A stretch of DNA of 64,000 nt from Paenibacillus polymyxa (lineage in GTDB: Bacteria > Bacillota > Bacilli > Paenibacillales > Paenibacillaceae), in NCBI RefSeq assembly GCF_015710975.1, contig NZ_CP049783.1, positions 1,591,501-1,655,500 on the forward strand, read 5' to 3'. This document shows, piece by piece, positions 1 to 8,656 of this stretch. A program made the position numbers and the translations under genes. Below the pieces are notes generated by a model that was not told where the DNA came from, did not search any database, and saw nothing but the letters and a program-made list of their open reading frames with translations. Positions within the stretch are counted from its first letter, which is position 1. Each line of letters starts with the position of its first letter.

Positions 1-828
1 GAGATCTACAGCATTGTACACCTTTTTGTAATTAGCATCGGTATCGGTAATGTTCCCACCACCTGTATTACCATACGAAAAGCCAGTCAAATTATAATTA
101 TTTTTGGAGGTTACACCGGGGTCCATCCCTGGAGTTGGTTGTTCTGTACCCGGACCCGGTGTCGGCTTCACAGGTGGTGTACTTGCATTCCCTTCTGAAG
201 AAGCACCCGATACAATCACATTGTCGAACTGGGCAACTGCTTTAGACGTTACCAGACCCATAGCTCCAGCAGTGAGACTAGTGTCTGTGGCGGATAACTC
301 CAGCTGATCATTAACATACATTTTGATTTCCGAACCGGATAGCTCCAGCTTCACTCTGTACCATGTATTGGTGTCTAGTTTGTATTTTTTATTGGTAGCC
401 AATGTCTTCATAGATCCATTAACTTTTTTACGAATCTCAAGGGCTCCGCCTTTCTTATTGTACAACGATGCTGCATAGAAGTTGTTAGAATCTGTGTATC
501 TACCTGCCACATATACTCGATTAGAGCCATTAAAATCATTTACATATACATCTGCTTGCACACTATAATTCGTCCATGAGGTATTTCCTTTAACGGAATG
601 GCTTTCGCTTCGACTAGATTGTTGGTATGTAGAACCATTCCCGTCCTTGACCACAGACCAGTTCCCCGAATCTGCGGACCAGCCTCGAGCTTCTCCTTGT
701 TCAAAATCATCACTTACCTGTACATTCTCATCAGCCTGTGCATGGCCTAATAGCGGTAATGATAAAGACAGTGCCAACGTACTGCTTAACATTACACTTG
801 CACATTTTTTTAACAAACTCGATTTCAT
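1..828 (-). CDS. Secreted pectate lyase (PL1-like), N-terminal part only
   Basis: The minus-strand frame is open from an ATG at 828 to the window edge (276 codons), so the C-terminal catalytic domain lies outside. Residues 1-32 are a Sec signal peptide (two lysines, a Leu/Ser-rich core, then GHAQA). Residues about 35-205 look like a concanavalin/LamG-like beta-sandwich (DDFEQG start, LDTNTWYRVKLE, AQFDNVIVSG end). A Pro/Thr/Gly linker follows, and the last residues (YNLTGFSYGNTGGG, then KVYNAVDL) match the start of secreted polysaccharide lyase family 1 domains. The enzyme would cleave polygalacturonate outside the cell, which fits the arabinan and galactan enzymes elsewhere in the window. 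The family call rests on the short catalytic start only, so PL1 is likely but the exact specificity is unknown. Confidence 0.75.
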   Translation of the reverse strand, partial: MKSSLLKKCASVMLSSTLALSLSLPLLGHAQADENVQVSDDFEQGEARGWSADSGNWSVVKDGNGSTYQQSSRSESHSVKGNTSWTNYSVQADVYVNDFNGSNRVYVAGRYTDSNNFYAASLYNKKGGALEIRKKVNGSMKTLATNKKYKLDTNTWYRVKLELSGSEIKMYVNDQLELSATDTSLTAGAMGLVTSKAVAQFDNVIVSGASSEGNASTPPVKPTPGPGTEQPTPGMDPGVTSKNNYNLTGFSYGNTGGGNITDTDANYKKVYNAVDL

Positions 829-840
829 ATAACAATTCCC

Positions 841-1102
841 TTCTCAATTGGATTTATGAATACTAAAGCAAACGGTATATAACGTATTGATGGAGGAAAT
901 CATATCCATACACCAATGAGGGCCCCTAATCGCTATACTCCAATAATTATAGGCACTTAAATAAATATTAAAATATGTCTAATTACTTATCTTTTGTCTT
1001 AATTTTTCTATTAATTTTTCGTTCTTTTTCGCGAACACACCAAATGATGTTTCATAAAATCACAAAAAACGAGATTTTTTTATTTTTGAATAAGACATAC
1101 GG
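841..1102. other. AT-rich intergenic region
   Basis: This gap lies between the divergent pectate lyase and the ClbS-like gene. It must hold the pectate lyase promoter on the minus strand. I see no ORF, strong hairpin or clear operator. A partial cre-like string (AAACGGT) near 865 matches too poorly to call. Confidence 0.4.
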
Positions 1103-1130
1103 TTGTCATATTGAGAATGGTACATATAAA
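1103..1130 (+). promoter_or_regulatory. SigA-type promoter of the ClbS-like gene
   Basis: TTGTCA (1103-1108) and TATAAA (1125-1130) are separated by 16 nt and lie about 40 nt before the start codon, which is preceded by AAGGAGCG. Confidence 0.5.
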
Positions 1131-1168
1131 GGGTGAGTATCACCAATATCATGTAAAGGAGCGATTAG

Positions 1169-1690
1169 ATGTCTAGCTACGACTACGCTTCCAAATCAGA
1201 GTTAAAAGAAGCCATTCATACCGCCTACTTACGGTTTGACGGTGAATTCCAGGACATCGACGAAAGCCACAAGGATACTCGAATCGACGAAGTAGATAAA
1301 ACACCTGCAGAAATGATAGCCTATCAGCTTGGATGGCTTCATCTTGTCATGAGTTGGGACAGAGACGAACGAGAAGGGAAAACCGTCATCATGCCTGCCC
1401 CGAATTATAAGTGGAATAGACTAGGCGAACTATACCAATCATTCTACAAGACCTATTCCCACCACTCTCTATATGAATTACGCGATATGTTCAAGTTGGC
1501 TGAGCAAACGTGGCTGGATTGGGTGGACACACTCAGTCATGAAGAACTCTTCACCCAGGGCGTTCACAAGTGGACAGGCACCAATCCGAACTGGCCTATG
1601 GCGAGATGGATTCATATCAATTCCGTAGCACCGTTCAAAACATTCAGGGCCAAGATCCGGAAATGGAAGAAATACAACGTGCAACATTGA
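1169..1690 (+). CDS. ClbS/DfsB family four-helix protein (DUF1706)
   Basis: This is a 173-residue cytosolic protein with no signal or membrane segment. The layout matches ClbS/DfsB (DUF1706): an N-terminal helix ([13 protein letters not shown]), a central [17 protein letters not shown] stretch, a [14 protein letters not shown] segment and a C-terminal [26 protein letters not shown] tail. ClbS is a colibactin-resistance hydrolase, but most family members are uncharacterised, so the function here is open. The start ATG has AAGGAG about 8 nt upstream and a SigA-like promoter. It is monocistronic or weakly linked to udk, which begins 75 nt downstream. Confidence 0.8.
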   Translation: [173 protein letters not shown]

Positions 1691-1765
1691 TGAAAAAAAG
1701 CGTGCATTGTGCTACAATACTTGAGTTGTATCGGGATACATTTAGGGAAGGGTAAGTGAAACGCC

Positions 1766-2401
1766 ATGCTAATTATTGGTATTGCCGGCGGTACAGGTTC
1801 CGGTAAATCGACGGTCGCACGCGCCGTCGTTGAGCGTCTGGGATCTAATAAAGTGACTTTCATATCTCAGGATAACTACTATAAAGACCATTCACATCTG
1901 AGTTATGACGAACGTGCTTTGGTCAACTATGATCATCCGTTTGCCTTTGACAACGACTTGCTGATTGAGCATCTTCAATGTCTGAAAAAAGGACAAGCAA
2001 CTCAAGCGCCCGTGTATGACTTTACGGTTCATGCTCGTTCCACGGACGAGACGGTAGAGCTTCTGCCGAATCATATCGTTATGTTGGAAGGTCTGCACGT
2101 ACTGTCAGACGAAAAACTCCGCAGCCTGCTTGATATTAAGGTATTTGTGGATACGGATCCAGATGTTCGCATTCTCCGTCGGGTTCTTCGCGATATTGAG
2201 GAACGCGGTCGCACCATCCATTCGATCCATGATCACTATTTAACGACGGTTAAACCGATGCACGAGGCATTTATTGAGCCTTCCAAGAAATACGCCGACC
2301 TGATCCTGCCTGAGGGAGGACATAACGAGGTTGGTATTCAACTGCTGTCTATTTTGACTGAAAAATATTTGGCAGGAGATCGGACATGGGGTACTGTATA
2401 A
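1766..2401 (+). CDS. udk: Uridine kinase
   Basis: This 211-residue cytosolic enzyme phosphorylates uridine and cytidine to UMP and CMP in pyrimidine salvage. The Walker A loop GGTGSGKS is at residues 8-15. SQDNYYKDHSHLSYDERALVN covers the nucleoside-binding region, and DTDPDVRILRR/RDIEERGR is the lid typical of Udk. The length is normal. The RBS is GGGAAGGGTAAG just before ATG 1766. A Rho-independent terminator follows within 20 nt. Confidence 0.95.
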   Translation: MLIIGIAGGTGSGKSTVARAVVERLGSNKVTFISQDNYYKDHSHLSYDERALVNYDHPFAFDNDLLIEHLQCLKKGQATQAPVYDFTVHARSTDETVELLPNHIVMLEGLHVLSDEKLRSLLDIKVFVDTDPDVRILRRVLRDIEERGRTIHSIHDHYLTTVKPMHEAFIEPSKKYADLILPEGGHNEVGIQLLSILTEKYLAGDRTWGTV

Positions 2402-2419
2402 AGTAATCCCGGTTGTTCA

Positions 2420-2450
2420 GGCTGTCGAGATTTTCTCGGCAGCCTTTTTT
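2420..2450 (+). terminator. Terminator after udk
   Basis: GGCTGTCGAGA and TCTCGGCAGCC form an 11-bp stem (one G-U) with a 3-nt loop, followed by six T. A near-identical hairpin occurs at 51018-51047. Confidence 0.85.
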
Positions 2451-2546
2451 GTCTTTTGTATGCCATTTGAACTAAATTATTTTTGGAATCACCCTGCCGT
2501 TTATGTTAGCATGTAAAGATTAAAAGCTTTAGATTTTAGTTAAAGT

Positions 2547-2560
2547 TGGAAGCGTTATCA
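2547..2560 (+). promoter_or_regulatory. Candidate cre site upstream of the two-component operon
   Basis: TGGAAGCGTTATCA matches 13 of 14 positions of the Bacillus catabolite-responsive element TGWAANCGNTNWCA. It lies about 80 nt before the response-regulator start, which suggests CcpA control of the sugar-uptake locus. This is pattern matching only. Confidence 0.5.
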
Positions 2561-2637
2561 ACTATGTCCGTCAGATGATTAGGCCCTCGCCTTAATGGCG
2601 TCTTTTTTGAATAGATATAATTATGGAGAGTGCTGTC

Positions 2638-4203
2638 ATGAATGAGCTATGCAACATTTTAATTGTAGATGATGAAATATTGGTACGGCAAGGGATCAAA
2701 CATCATTTGTCGTGGGAACAATACGGATTTCGAATTGTAGGCGAGGCCTCCAATGGGAAAGAGGCGCTGGAGCTGATTGAAGCCTTGCGTCCTCATATTG
2801 TCATTACGGATATCGTAATGCCGATCATGGATGGCGAGGAGCTGACACGCATCGTCAGACAGAACTATCCAGATATCGAAGTGATTGTGCTCAGCAGCTA
2901 CGGCGAGTTTAATTATGTGCGCTCCACCTTTCAGCAAGGTGTGGCTGACTATATTTTAAAGCCCAAGCTGGACACAGATGAGCTGCTTCAGGTGCTCCAG
3001 CGAACAGCCCGCAAAATTCCATCCATTCAGTATCAAGAGGATGCCGGGAATAACCAAATTACGATGGAACATGTGATCGAGAAATTGATCTCCGGCTATA
3101 GCATAGACTATGAAGCTGAGCTGCTGAAGCAAGCATTCCCTTATGCCCGTTTTGCGCTCATAGGTATAGAACAGTCGGCACAGCAAGATAAGGGACGCTC
3201 TACCACTCTCTCTGCTTCAGACCTATTTTCCAAGCTTACAGATCGAGTAGCCTCTGCCTGTGAACACGTGGTTCTGCGCCAGCTGCCATCGGATGGGTAT
3301 GCGGCCGTTTTTTTAGCCAATCTGGGGCCACGGGAATTAGATGCCTGGATGGCTGCGGTTAGGGAAGTTGCTCAAGAGATGAAGCAGCTCGATCCGCAGA
3401 CGGGCTGGGCGGTCAGTCATCTATTTGATGATTTTAATCAGATTAGCGATGTCTATCAGGATGAACTGCCGAAGCTGCTAAGCTATCGCTTTTATTTCCC
3501 GGAGACAGCACTGCTCATAGAAGATGAACTCCCTCAGCCTGTTCAGGTGAATCGTTCGTTTAACTTAAAACAGTTTACGGAAGAGATGAAGCGTGAGCAT
3601 TTTGATACAGCTTTTCAGGATTTGAGGTCTTATGTAGCCGCCATGTCCGGCAACTATACCTCGACCGCTTTTGAATTCAAATCGCTGCTCGGAAATATCG
3701 TGTTCAACATTACAATTTTGCTCGGGAATCAGGGGTATGATATGAAGGAGCTGGATGCGGCGAAATATTCGTATTTCAAAACAATTAATGATGCCCCTCA
3801 TGTACATGAAGCCGTACGGTTGCTGGAGACTTTTTTGGAGGAAGCGAACCGACAGATCCTGGCTAAGACGCAGCAAGGAAGTAGTGCAAGCATGAAAAAA
3901 TTGCTGGAGTATATTGAGGAACATCATGCTGAAACACTCAATTTGACGACCCTTGGGCAATATTTCCATTTTAACCCCTCTTATTTGTCCAGTTATTTTA
4001 CGGCACACCATACAGAGGGATTTAGCGAGTACCTGAACAAAATTCGGGTTGAAAAAGCTGCTGAACTACTGCGATCGGGGACGCTGCCCATTTCAGATAT
4101 TAGCAGTACAGTAGGCTATTCGGACCCCAGCTATTTTACTAAAGTGTTCAAAAAAGTGAAGGGATACTCTCCCAGTCAGTACCGCCGGGAACATCTCCAT
4201 TAG
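2638..4203 (+). CDS. YesN-type AraC-family response regulator
   Basis: This 521-residue protein has an N-terminal receiver domain: VDDE acidic pocket, phospho-acceptor Asp58 in TDIVMP and a KPK motif. A long middle region follows, then a C-terminal AraC-type double helix-turn-helix (LTTLGQYFHFNPSYLSSYF and ISDISSTVGYSDPSYFTKVFKK). An in-frame ATG at 2623 exists, but GGAG at 2626-2629 serves the ATG at 2638, which is preferred. It sits 39 nt before the cognate YesM-type kinase. By family analogy it activates the downstream ABC importer and beta-galactosidase when an extracellular oligosaccharide is sensed. The inducer is unknown. Confidence 0.9.
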   Translation: MNELCNILIVDDEILVRQGIKHHLSWEQYGFRIVGEASNGKEALELIEALRPHIVITDIVMPIMDGEELTRIVRQNYPDIEVIVLSSYGEFNYVRSTFQQGVADYILKPKLDTDELLQVLQRTARKIPSIQYQEDAGNNQITMEHVIEKLISGYSIDYEAELLKQAFPYARFALIGIEQSAQQDKGRSTTLSASDLFSKLTDRVASACEHVVLRQLPSDGYAAVFLANLGPRELDAWMAAVREVAQEMKQLDPQTGWAVSHLFDDFNQISDVYQDELPKLLSYRFYFPETALLIEDELPQPVQVNRSFNLKQFTEEMKREHFDTAFQDLRSYVAAMSGNYTSTAFEFKSLLGNIVFNITILLGNQGYDMKELDAAKYSYFKTINDAPHVHEAVRLLETFLEEANRQILAKTQQGSSASMKKLLEYIEEHHAETLNLTTLGQYFHFNPSYLSSYFTAHHTEGFSEYLNKIRVEKAAELLRSGTLPISDISSTVGYSDPSYFTKVFKKVKGYSPSQYRREHLH

Positions 4204-4242
4204 AGAACAAGCGCATATCTGCCAGCAGAAAAGAGATAACAT

Positions 4243-6057
4243 ATGAAAAGATATATCCATAAGATCAAATATCAAGGTCTGTTCTTCAAAATCTTTATTG
4301 TTATGGTGGTCAGCATCACTGCGGTATCGTTGCTGACCTCTTTGGTGACGATTCGAATGTCTGAACGACTATTCGCTGAGACATTCAGTATTACCAATGC
4401 CAAGGTGCTTAGCCAGATTCAATCCAGCTTTGAATCCTTCAATGACTCTATCGTGAATGCTGTAACCCACGCTTCGGAAAATGGAACCGTCAAAAACTAT
4501 TTGACTAGCGGCCAATCTGACTCGATTAACTCGGCAAGGATTTACTTCGGTATGGCACAGCAAATGAAGCAAATTAAATCGAACGTCGATGCTTATGATG
4601 TCGGTGTCGCTGTAACAGGTCTGAACGGACGGAGCTTTTACTCCGATTCCTCCTATTGGCCTGTAACTGCGGAGCAGCTTAAGAGCAGTGCTATTACGGC
4701 CCGAAGTGTAGCACGCCCGGCACAGCTTATGTATCAAATGGATACGGAGTTATTTCATCAACAAATGACTAGCACCGTCCAAAAACCCTCACCCTATATT
4801 ATCGCCTCTAAACCATTTATGGAGCGAACCAGTGGCACCTTGTACGGAATGATCTACATTGCCATTCGGGAGCCAGAATTTCGGCGTTTTTATAACAATT
4901 TCACGAGTAACGGTAATGATGTGCTTATTTTGGACAAATCAGGACTGATCGTATCGAGCAACCGTCAGGACCTAATCGGACAACGCTCCAGTGAGCTGCT
5001 GGGCTATGCCACCAAAATCAATGAACAGGGACTAAACTATATTAATGCGGATGTAATGAATAAGGAGAGCATCGTTCTTTCCAACTATATCCCTTCATTT
5101 GATTTTTATCTGGTGAACATGATCGATAGACAAACCGCGGTTGGGCAAATTATTGACGTTAAATCTGTTGTATGGATCTGCATCGCCATCGTACTGATTG
5201 CTTTGGTGATTGTTTTTCTGATTTCTCGTCGCCTGATTCGTTCTTTGACTCGGTTGGTCAAGCAAATGTCGACGATACGTGAGAAAAATTTTGATAATTA
5301 TATCCCGGTTACGGGCAGCTACGAGGTCAGACAGCTAAGTCATGCTTACAACTACATGCTCGATGAACTAAATGATTATATTCGTAAGCTTTTAGAAACC
5401 CAAAAAGGCCAACGAAATGCAGAGCTTGCTGCACTACAACGGCAGATCAATCCACATTTTCTGTACAATACATTGGCTTCAATCAAAATGCTGGTACTCA
5501 AAGGAAACAAGGAAACCGCCGCCGAGACGATTAATGCGCTCATTTCCTTGCTGCAAAATACAATCAGCAATGTGAGCGAAACGATCACCATCGAGCAGGA
5601 AATGGCCAACATGCAAAATTATGTATTTATTAATCATGTGCGTTATGGGCAGCGGGTACAGGTAAATTATTTTGTATCACCCGATTGTCTGGAGTATCAT
5701 GTGCCCAAGCTTATCATTCAGCCTTTTATCGAAAACTCTTTTTTCCATGCGTTTAATGAGAAAAATACAGGGCACATCTATATATTGGTGTCGAAAACAG
5801 AGGATACATTGATCTGTGAAGTAGTCGACGATGGAGACGGTATGGATTTGGACGGAAATACAGCGCAGGACGGACTGCCGAATCCCAAGAGCAAACGCCA
5901 ACTATTTACAGGCATCGGCATTCAGAATGTACACAATCGCATTACCCTTTTGTATGGAGAAGAATATGGTGTGACCATCTCCAGCAAGAAGGGCGAGGGC
6001 ACCAAAGTAAGAATGACACTGCCTCTAATTGTAAAACCCGCTCCTCCTACCCCATAA
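4243..6057 (+). CDS. YesM-type sensor histidine kinase
   Basis: This is a 604-residue membrane kinase. TM1 is at about residues 14-36, followed by a roughly 270-residue extracellular sensor (dCache/YesM-like), TM2 at about 307-327 and a HAMP linker. The His_kinase motif QINPHFLYN carries His405, and the HATPase domain has DDGDGMD and GIGIQNVHNRI. This architecture (HisKA_7TM-independent His_kinase, LytS/YesM class) pairs with AraC-type regulators in Firmicutes. The gene lies directly behind its partner regulator and before an ABC sugar importer, so a role in sensing an extracellular sugar is inferred. Confidence 0.92.
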   Translation: MKRYIHKIKYQGLFFKIFIVMVVSITAVSLLTSLVTIRMSERLFAETFSITNAKVLSQIQSSFESFNDSIVNAVTHASENGTVKNYLTSGQSDSINSARIYFGMAQQMKQIKSNVDAYDVGVAVTGLNGRSFYSDSSYWPVTAEQLKSSAITARSVARPAQLMYQMDTELFHQQMTSTVQKPSPYIIASKPFMERTSGTLYGMIYIAIREPEFRRFYNNFTSNGNDVLILDKSGLIVSSNRQDLIGQRSSELLGYATKINEQGLNYINADVMNKESIVLSNYIPSFDFYLVNMIDRQTAVGQIIDVKSVVWICIAIVLIALVIVFLISRRLIRSLTRLVKQMSTIREKNFDNYIPVTGSYEVRQLSHAYNYMLDELNDYIRKLLETQKGQRNAELAALQRQINPHFLYNTLASIKMLVLKGNKETAAETINALISLLQNTISNVSETITIEQEMANMQNYVFINHVRYGQRVQVNYFVSPDCLEYHVPKLIIQPFIENSFFHAFNEKNTGHIYILVSKTEDTLICEVVDDGDGMDLDGNTAQDGLPNPKSKRQLFTGIGIQNVHNRITLLYGEEYGVTISSKKGEGTKVRMTLPLIVKPAPPTP

Positions 6058-6080
6058 ATATGGAGCGAGAACAGAGTGGG

Positions 6081-6123
6081 CCGAATGGTGCTTACAAGCA
6101 ACAGCGATGGGAAGCACCATCGG
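6081..6123 (+). other. Stem-loop after the sensor kinase
   Basis: ATGGTGCTT (6085-6093) pairs perfectly with AAGCACCAT (6112-6120), and the stem extends with CCG/CGG. There is no T-run, so it may be an mRNA-stabilising or processing hairpin rather than an intrinsic terminator. Confidence 0.4.
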
Positions 6124-6195
6124 CTGCGCAGTGGCGCTTCGTGAATATCTTTAGTCCCTCCTATAAAAAGTACCTAAACCTAAAGAAAACACAAA

Positions 6196-6209
6196 TGTAA
6201 GCGGTACCT
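6196..6209 (+). promoter_or_regulatory. Weak cre-like site
   Basis: TGTAAGCGGTACCT matches 12 of 14 positions of the cre consensus. It shares the core AAGCGGTACC with the opposite-strand site at 6301-6314 (AAGCGGTTACC), giving an inverted pair about 100 nt apart before the binding-protein gene. Confidence 0.35.
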
Positions 6210-6300
6210 TTTTGGATAAATCATAATAATAAGACCAATCTGTATAAAGATATTCCTAACTGCCAGTAAAGCAAGGATGATAAACTAAATTCATAAACAA

Positions 6301-6314
6301 GGTAACCGCTTTCA
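6301..6314 (-). promoter_or_regulatory. Candidate cre site upstream of the ABC importer
   Basis: Read on the minus strand, TGAAAGCGGTTACC matches 13 of 14 cre positions. It lies 54 nt before the binding-protein start, where CcpA binding would act as a roadblock or promoter block. The response regulator could instead use the repeated AAGCGGT core. Confidence 0.5.
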
Positions 6315-6368
6315 AAAAAAGTTCTACATGGTTAGCAACATATAAAAAAAGAGTAGGGGTTGAACAAA

Positions 6369-7658
6369 ATGAAAAAAATGTCTTTCCTTCTGCTGATTGC
6401 AAGCTTGATCTTGTTATCCGCATGCTCCAGCAATTCTGAGAAAGCAGCTACGACCACAGATTCAGGCAAGAAAGAAATTACAGTCTGGGCTTGGGACCCG
6501 AACTTCAACATCGCAGCCCTGAAGCTGGCAAAAGATCGCTATGTTGCCAAACATCCAGATGTAACCGTAAACATTGTCGAATATGCTCAAAACGATATCG
6601 TTCAAAAAATGAATGCCGGCCTCAACTCCGGTTCTACTAAAGGATTGCCAAACGTGGTTCTAATTGAGGATTACCGGGCACAGAACTTCCTGCAAGCCTA
6701 TCCCGATTCTTTCCATGATATGACTAATTCGATCAAAGCATCCGACTTCGCTGATTATAAAATCGGGCCGACCAGCTACAACGGCAAGCAATACGGAGTT
6801 CCTTTCGACTCTGGCGTTATGGGATTGTATGTAAGAACGGATTATCTGGAACAAGCTGGCTACAAGGTGGCAGACTTGACCAATATTGATTGGGACAAAT
6901 TCATTGAAATCGGTAAAGCTGTAAAACAAAAAACAGGCAAAGATATGCTGACTCAAGATCCGAATGACCTCGGTCTGATCCGTGGCATGATCCAAACAGC
7001 GGGTTCCTGGTACCTGAAAGAAGACGGTAAAACACCAAACCTGGCTGGTAATCCAGCTCTGAAAGAAGCGCTCTTGACGTACAAAGCCTTGTTCGACGCC
7101 AACATTGTTAAAATGAATGCCGACTGGAGTCAATTCTTGGCCGCATTCAACAGCGGTGCAGTTGCTTCTGTACCTACAGGTAACTGGATTACACCTTCAA
7201 TTAAGGCAGAAGCTTCGCAATCCGGTAAATGGGCTGTTGTACCTTTCCCTAAACTGAAAAATATACCTGAATCCGTGAATGCTTCCAGCCTCGGCGGCAG
7301 CTCCTGGTATGTCCTCAACTCGGACGGTCAAGATACCGCTGCTGATTTCCTGAAAGAAACATTTGGTTCAGATACAGAGCTGTATCAAGATATGCTGAGC
7401 AAAATCGGAATTGTTGGTTCATTGAACGCAGCTTCCAGCGGTAAAGCTTATGACGTGGAAGATGCTTACTTCGGTGGCGACAAAGTATACAAGAAATTTG
7501 CTGATTGGACTAAACAAGTTCCAAAAGTCAATTATGGCCTGCACACTTATGCAATTGAGGACATCATGACTGTTGAAATTCAAAACTACCTGAACGGAAA
7601 AGATGTAGATGCAGTTCTGAAGGACGCTCAAGGACAAGCGGAAGCACAGCTTAAATAA
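6369..7658 (+). CDS. ABC sugar importer, lipoprotein solute-binding protein
   Basis: This 429-residue extracellular lipoprotein has a signal peptide ending in a lipobox, LSAC, with the lipidated Cys near residue 19. The rest is a family-1 (MalE-like) binding protein, with KKEITVWAWDPNFN at the mature N-terminus and aromatic ligand-binding residues (GSWY, GNWITPS, SSWYVLN). A TTG at 6360 is in frame, but the AGGGG at 6355-6359 abuts it and is 9 nt from ATG 6369, so the ATG is chosen. It delivers an oligosaccharide to the two permeases. No ATPase gene is present. Importers of this class usually share the MsmX ATPase encoded elsewhere. The ligand is probably a beta-galactoside, inferred from lacZ. 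Confidence 0.9.
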   Translation: MKKMSFLLLIASLILLSACSSNSEKAATTTDSGKKEITVWAWDPNFNIAALKLAKDRYVAKHPDVTVNIVEYAQNDIVQKMNAGLNSGSTKGLPNVVLIEDYRAQNFLQAYPDSFHDMTNSIKASDFADYKIGPTSYNGKQYGVPFDSGVMGLYVRTDYLEQAGYKVADLTNIDWDKFIEIGKAVKQKTGKDMLTQDPNDLGLIRGMIQTAGSWYLKEDGKTPNLAGNPALKEALLTYKALFDANIVKMNADWSQFLAAFNSGAVASVPTGNWITPSIKAEASQSGKWAVVPFPKLKNIPESVNASSLGGSSWYVLNSDGQDTAADFLKETFGSDTELYQDMLSKIGIVGSLNAASSGKAYDVEDAYFGGDKVYKKFADWTKQVPKVNYGLHTYAIEDIMTVEIQNYLNGKDVDAVLKDAQGQAEAQLK

Positions 7659-7703
7659 GTCAGTCCATCTAGCCAAGGCTAAACAATAAAACGATAAGCA
7701 CTT

Positions 7704-7733
7704 AAAACCTTGGGCTTGCGAGTTCAAGGTTTT
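7704..7733 (+). other. Hairpin between binding protein and permeases
   Basis: AAAACCTTG (7704-7712) pairs perfectly with CAAGGTTTT (7725-7733) and no long T-run follows. Such hairpins commonly attenuate or stabilise the transcript so that the binding protein is made in excess over the permeases. Confidence 0.5.
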
Positions 7734-7759
7734 ATTGCTGCATAGGGAGTTGACATGGT

Positions 7760-8656
7760 ATGAAGACAGCCGCGCCCAAAATGACTACAACACGTCTTAA
7801 AGCAGGTATGACAGGATGGTTGTTCATATCCATCGCAGTGATCATGATTGCCGCCTTTTATTTCTATCCGATGATTCAGGCGCTAATCTTATCCTTTAAG
7901 ACGGGTACTGGGTCTAATCTGAGCTTTAACGGCATTGATAACTATAAGCGTCTGTTCACTGACAAAATGTTCATTACCGCTGTGAAGAATACGTTTATCT
8001 ACTTAATTTTCCAGGTACCTTTAATGGTCATTCTGGCTCTGTTTATTTCCGTATTGTTGAATGATAAAAACCTGAAATTCAAAGGCTTTTTCCGCACCGC
8101 CATCTTCTTGCCGTGTATCACATCCCTTGTAGCCTATTCGGTTGTTTTCAAGTATCTGTTCTCGGCTGACGGTTTGGTAAACTCCTTGTTGCTGAACCTG
8201 CACGTGATTGGCACGCCAATCCAATGGATTACAGATCCTTTCTGGGCCAAAGTAACGATTATTATCGCGATCACATGGCGCTGGACAGGGTACAACATGA
8301 TCTTTTACCTGTCGGGTCTTCAAAACATTGACAGTTCCATCTACGAAGCGGCCCGTATTGACGGAGCTTCCCCGATCCGGCAGTTTTTCAGCATTACCGT
8401 TCCACTGCTTAAGCCGATTATCCTGTTCACCTCGATTACATCGACGATTGGTACACTTCAGCTCTTCGATGAAATCATGAATATTACCAAAGGTGGACCA
8501 GGTAACGCGACATCTTCTATTTCGCAATATATTTATAATCTGTCCTTCAAGTATTCATCCGACTTTGGTTATGCGGCGACCGTATCTTATTCCATCGTCA
8601 TTATGATCATTATCTTGTCGATTATCCAGTTTAAAGTGGCAGGTGAGAAAAAATGA
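7760..8656 (+). CDS. ABC sugar importer permease (MalF/LacF type)
   Basis: This 298-residue inner-membrane protein has six predicted segments (first WLFISIAVIMIAAFYFYPMI). The EAA loop that docks the ATPase reads EAARIDGASPIRQF-ITVPLLKP. The start ATG 7760 has GGGAG 10 nt upstream. An ATG at 7755 gives only a three-codon frame. It is coupled to the second permease by a 4-nt overlap, so the two form one heterodimeric channel. Confidence 0.92.
   Translation: MKTAAPKMTTTRLKAGMTGWLFISIAVIMIAAFYFYPMIQALILSFKTGTGSNLSFNGIDNYKRLFTDKMFITAVKNTFIYLIFQVPLMVILALFISVLLNDKNLKFKGFFRTAIFLPCITSLVAYSVVFKYLFSADGLVNSLLLNLHVIGTPIQWITDPFWAKVTIIIAITWRWTGYNMIFYLSGLQNIDSSIYEAARIDGASPIRQFFSITVPLLKPIILFTSITSTIGTLQLFDEIMNITKGGPGNATSSISQYIYNLSFKYSSDFGYAATVSYSIVIMIIILSIIQFKVAGEKK

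Noticed and set aside
6360..6368. TTG start for the binding protein
   Set aside because: The AGGGG Shine-Dalgarno abuts this TTG, while ATG 6369 has proper spacing and gives a standard lipoprotein signal.
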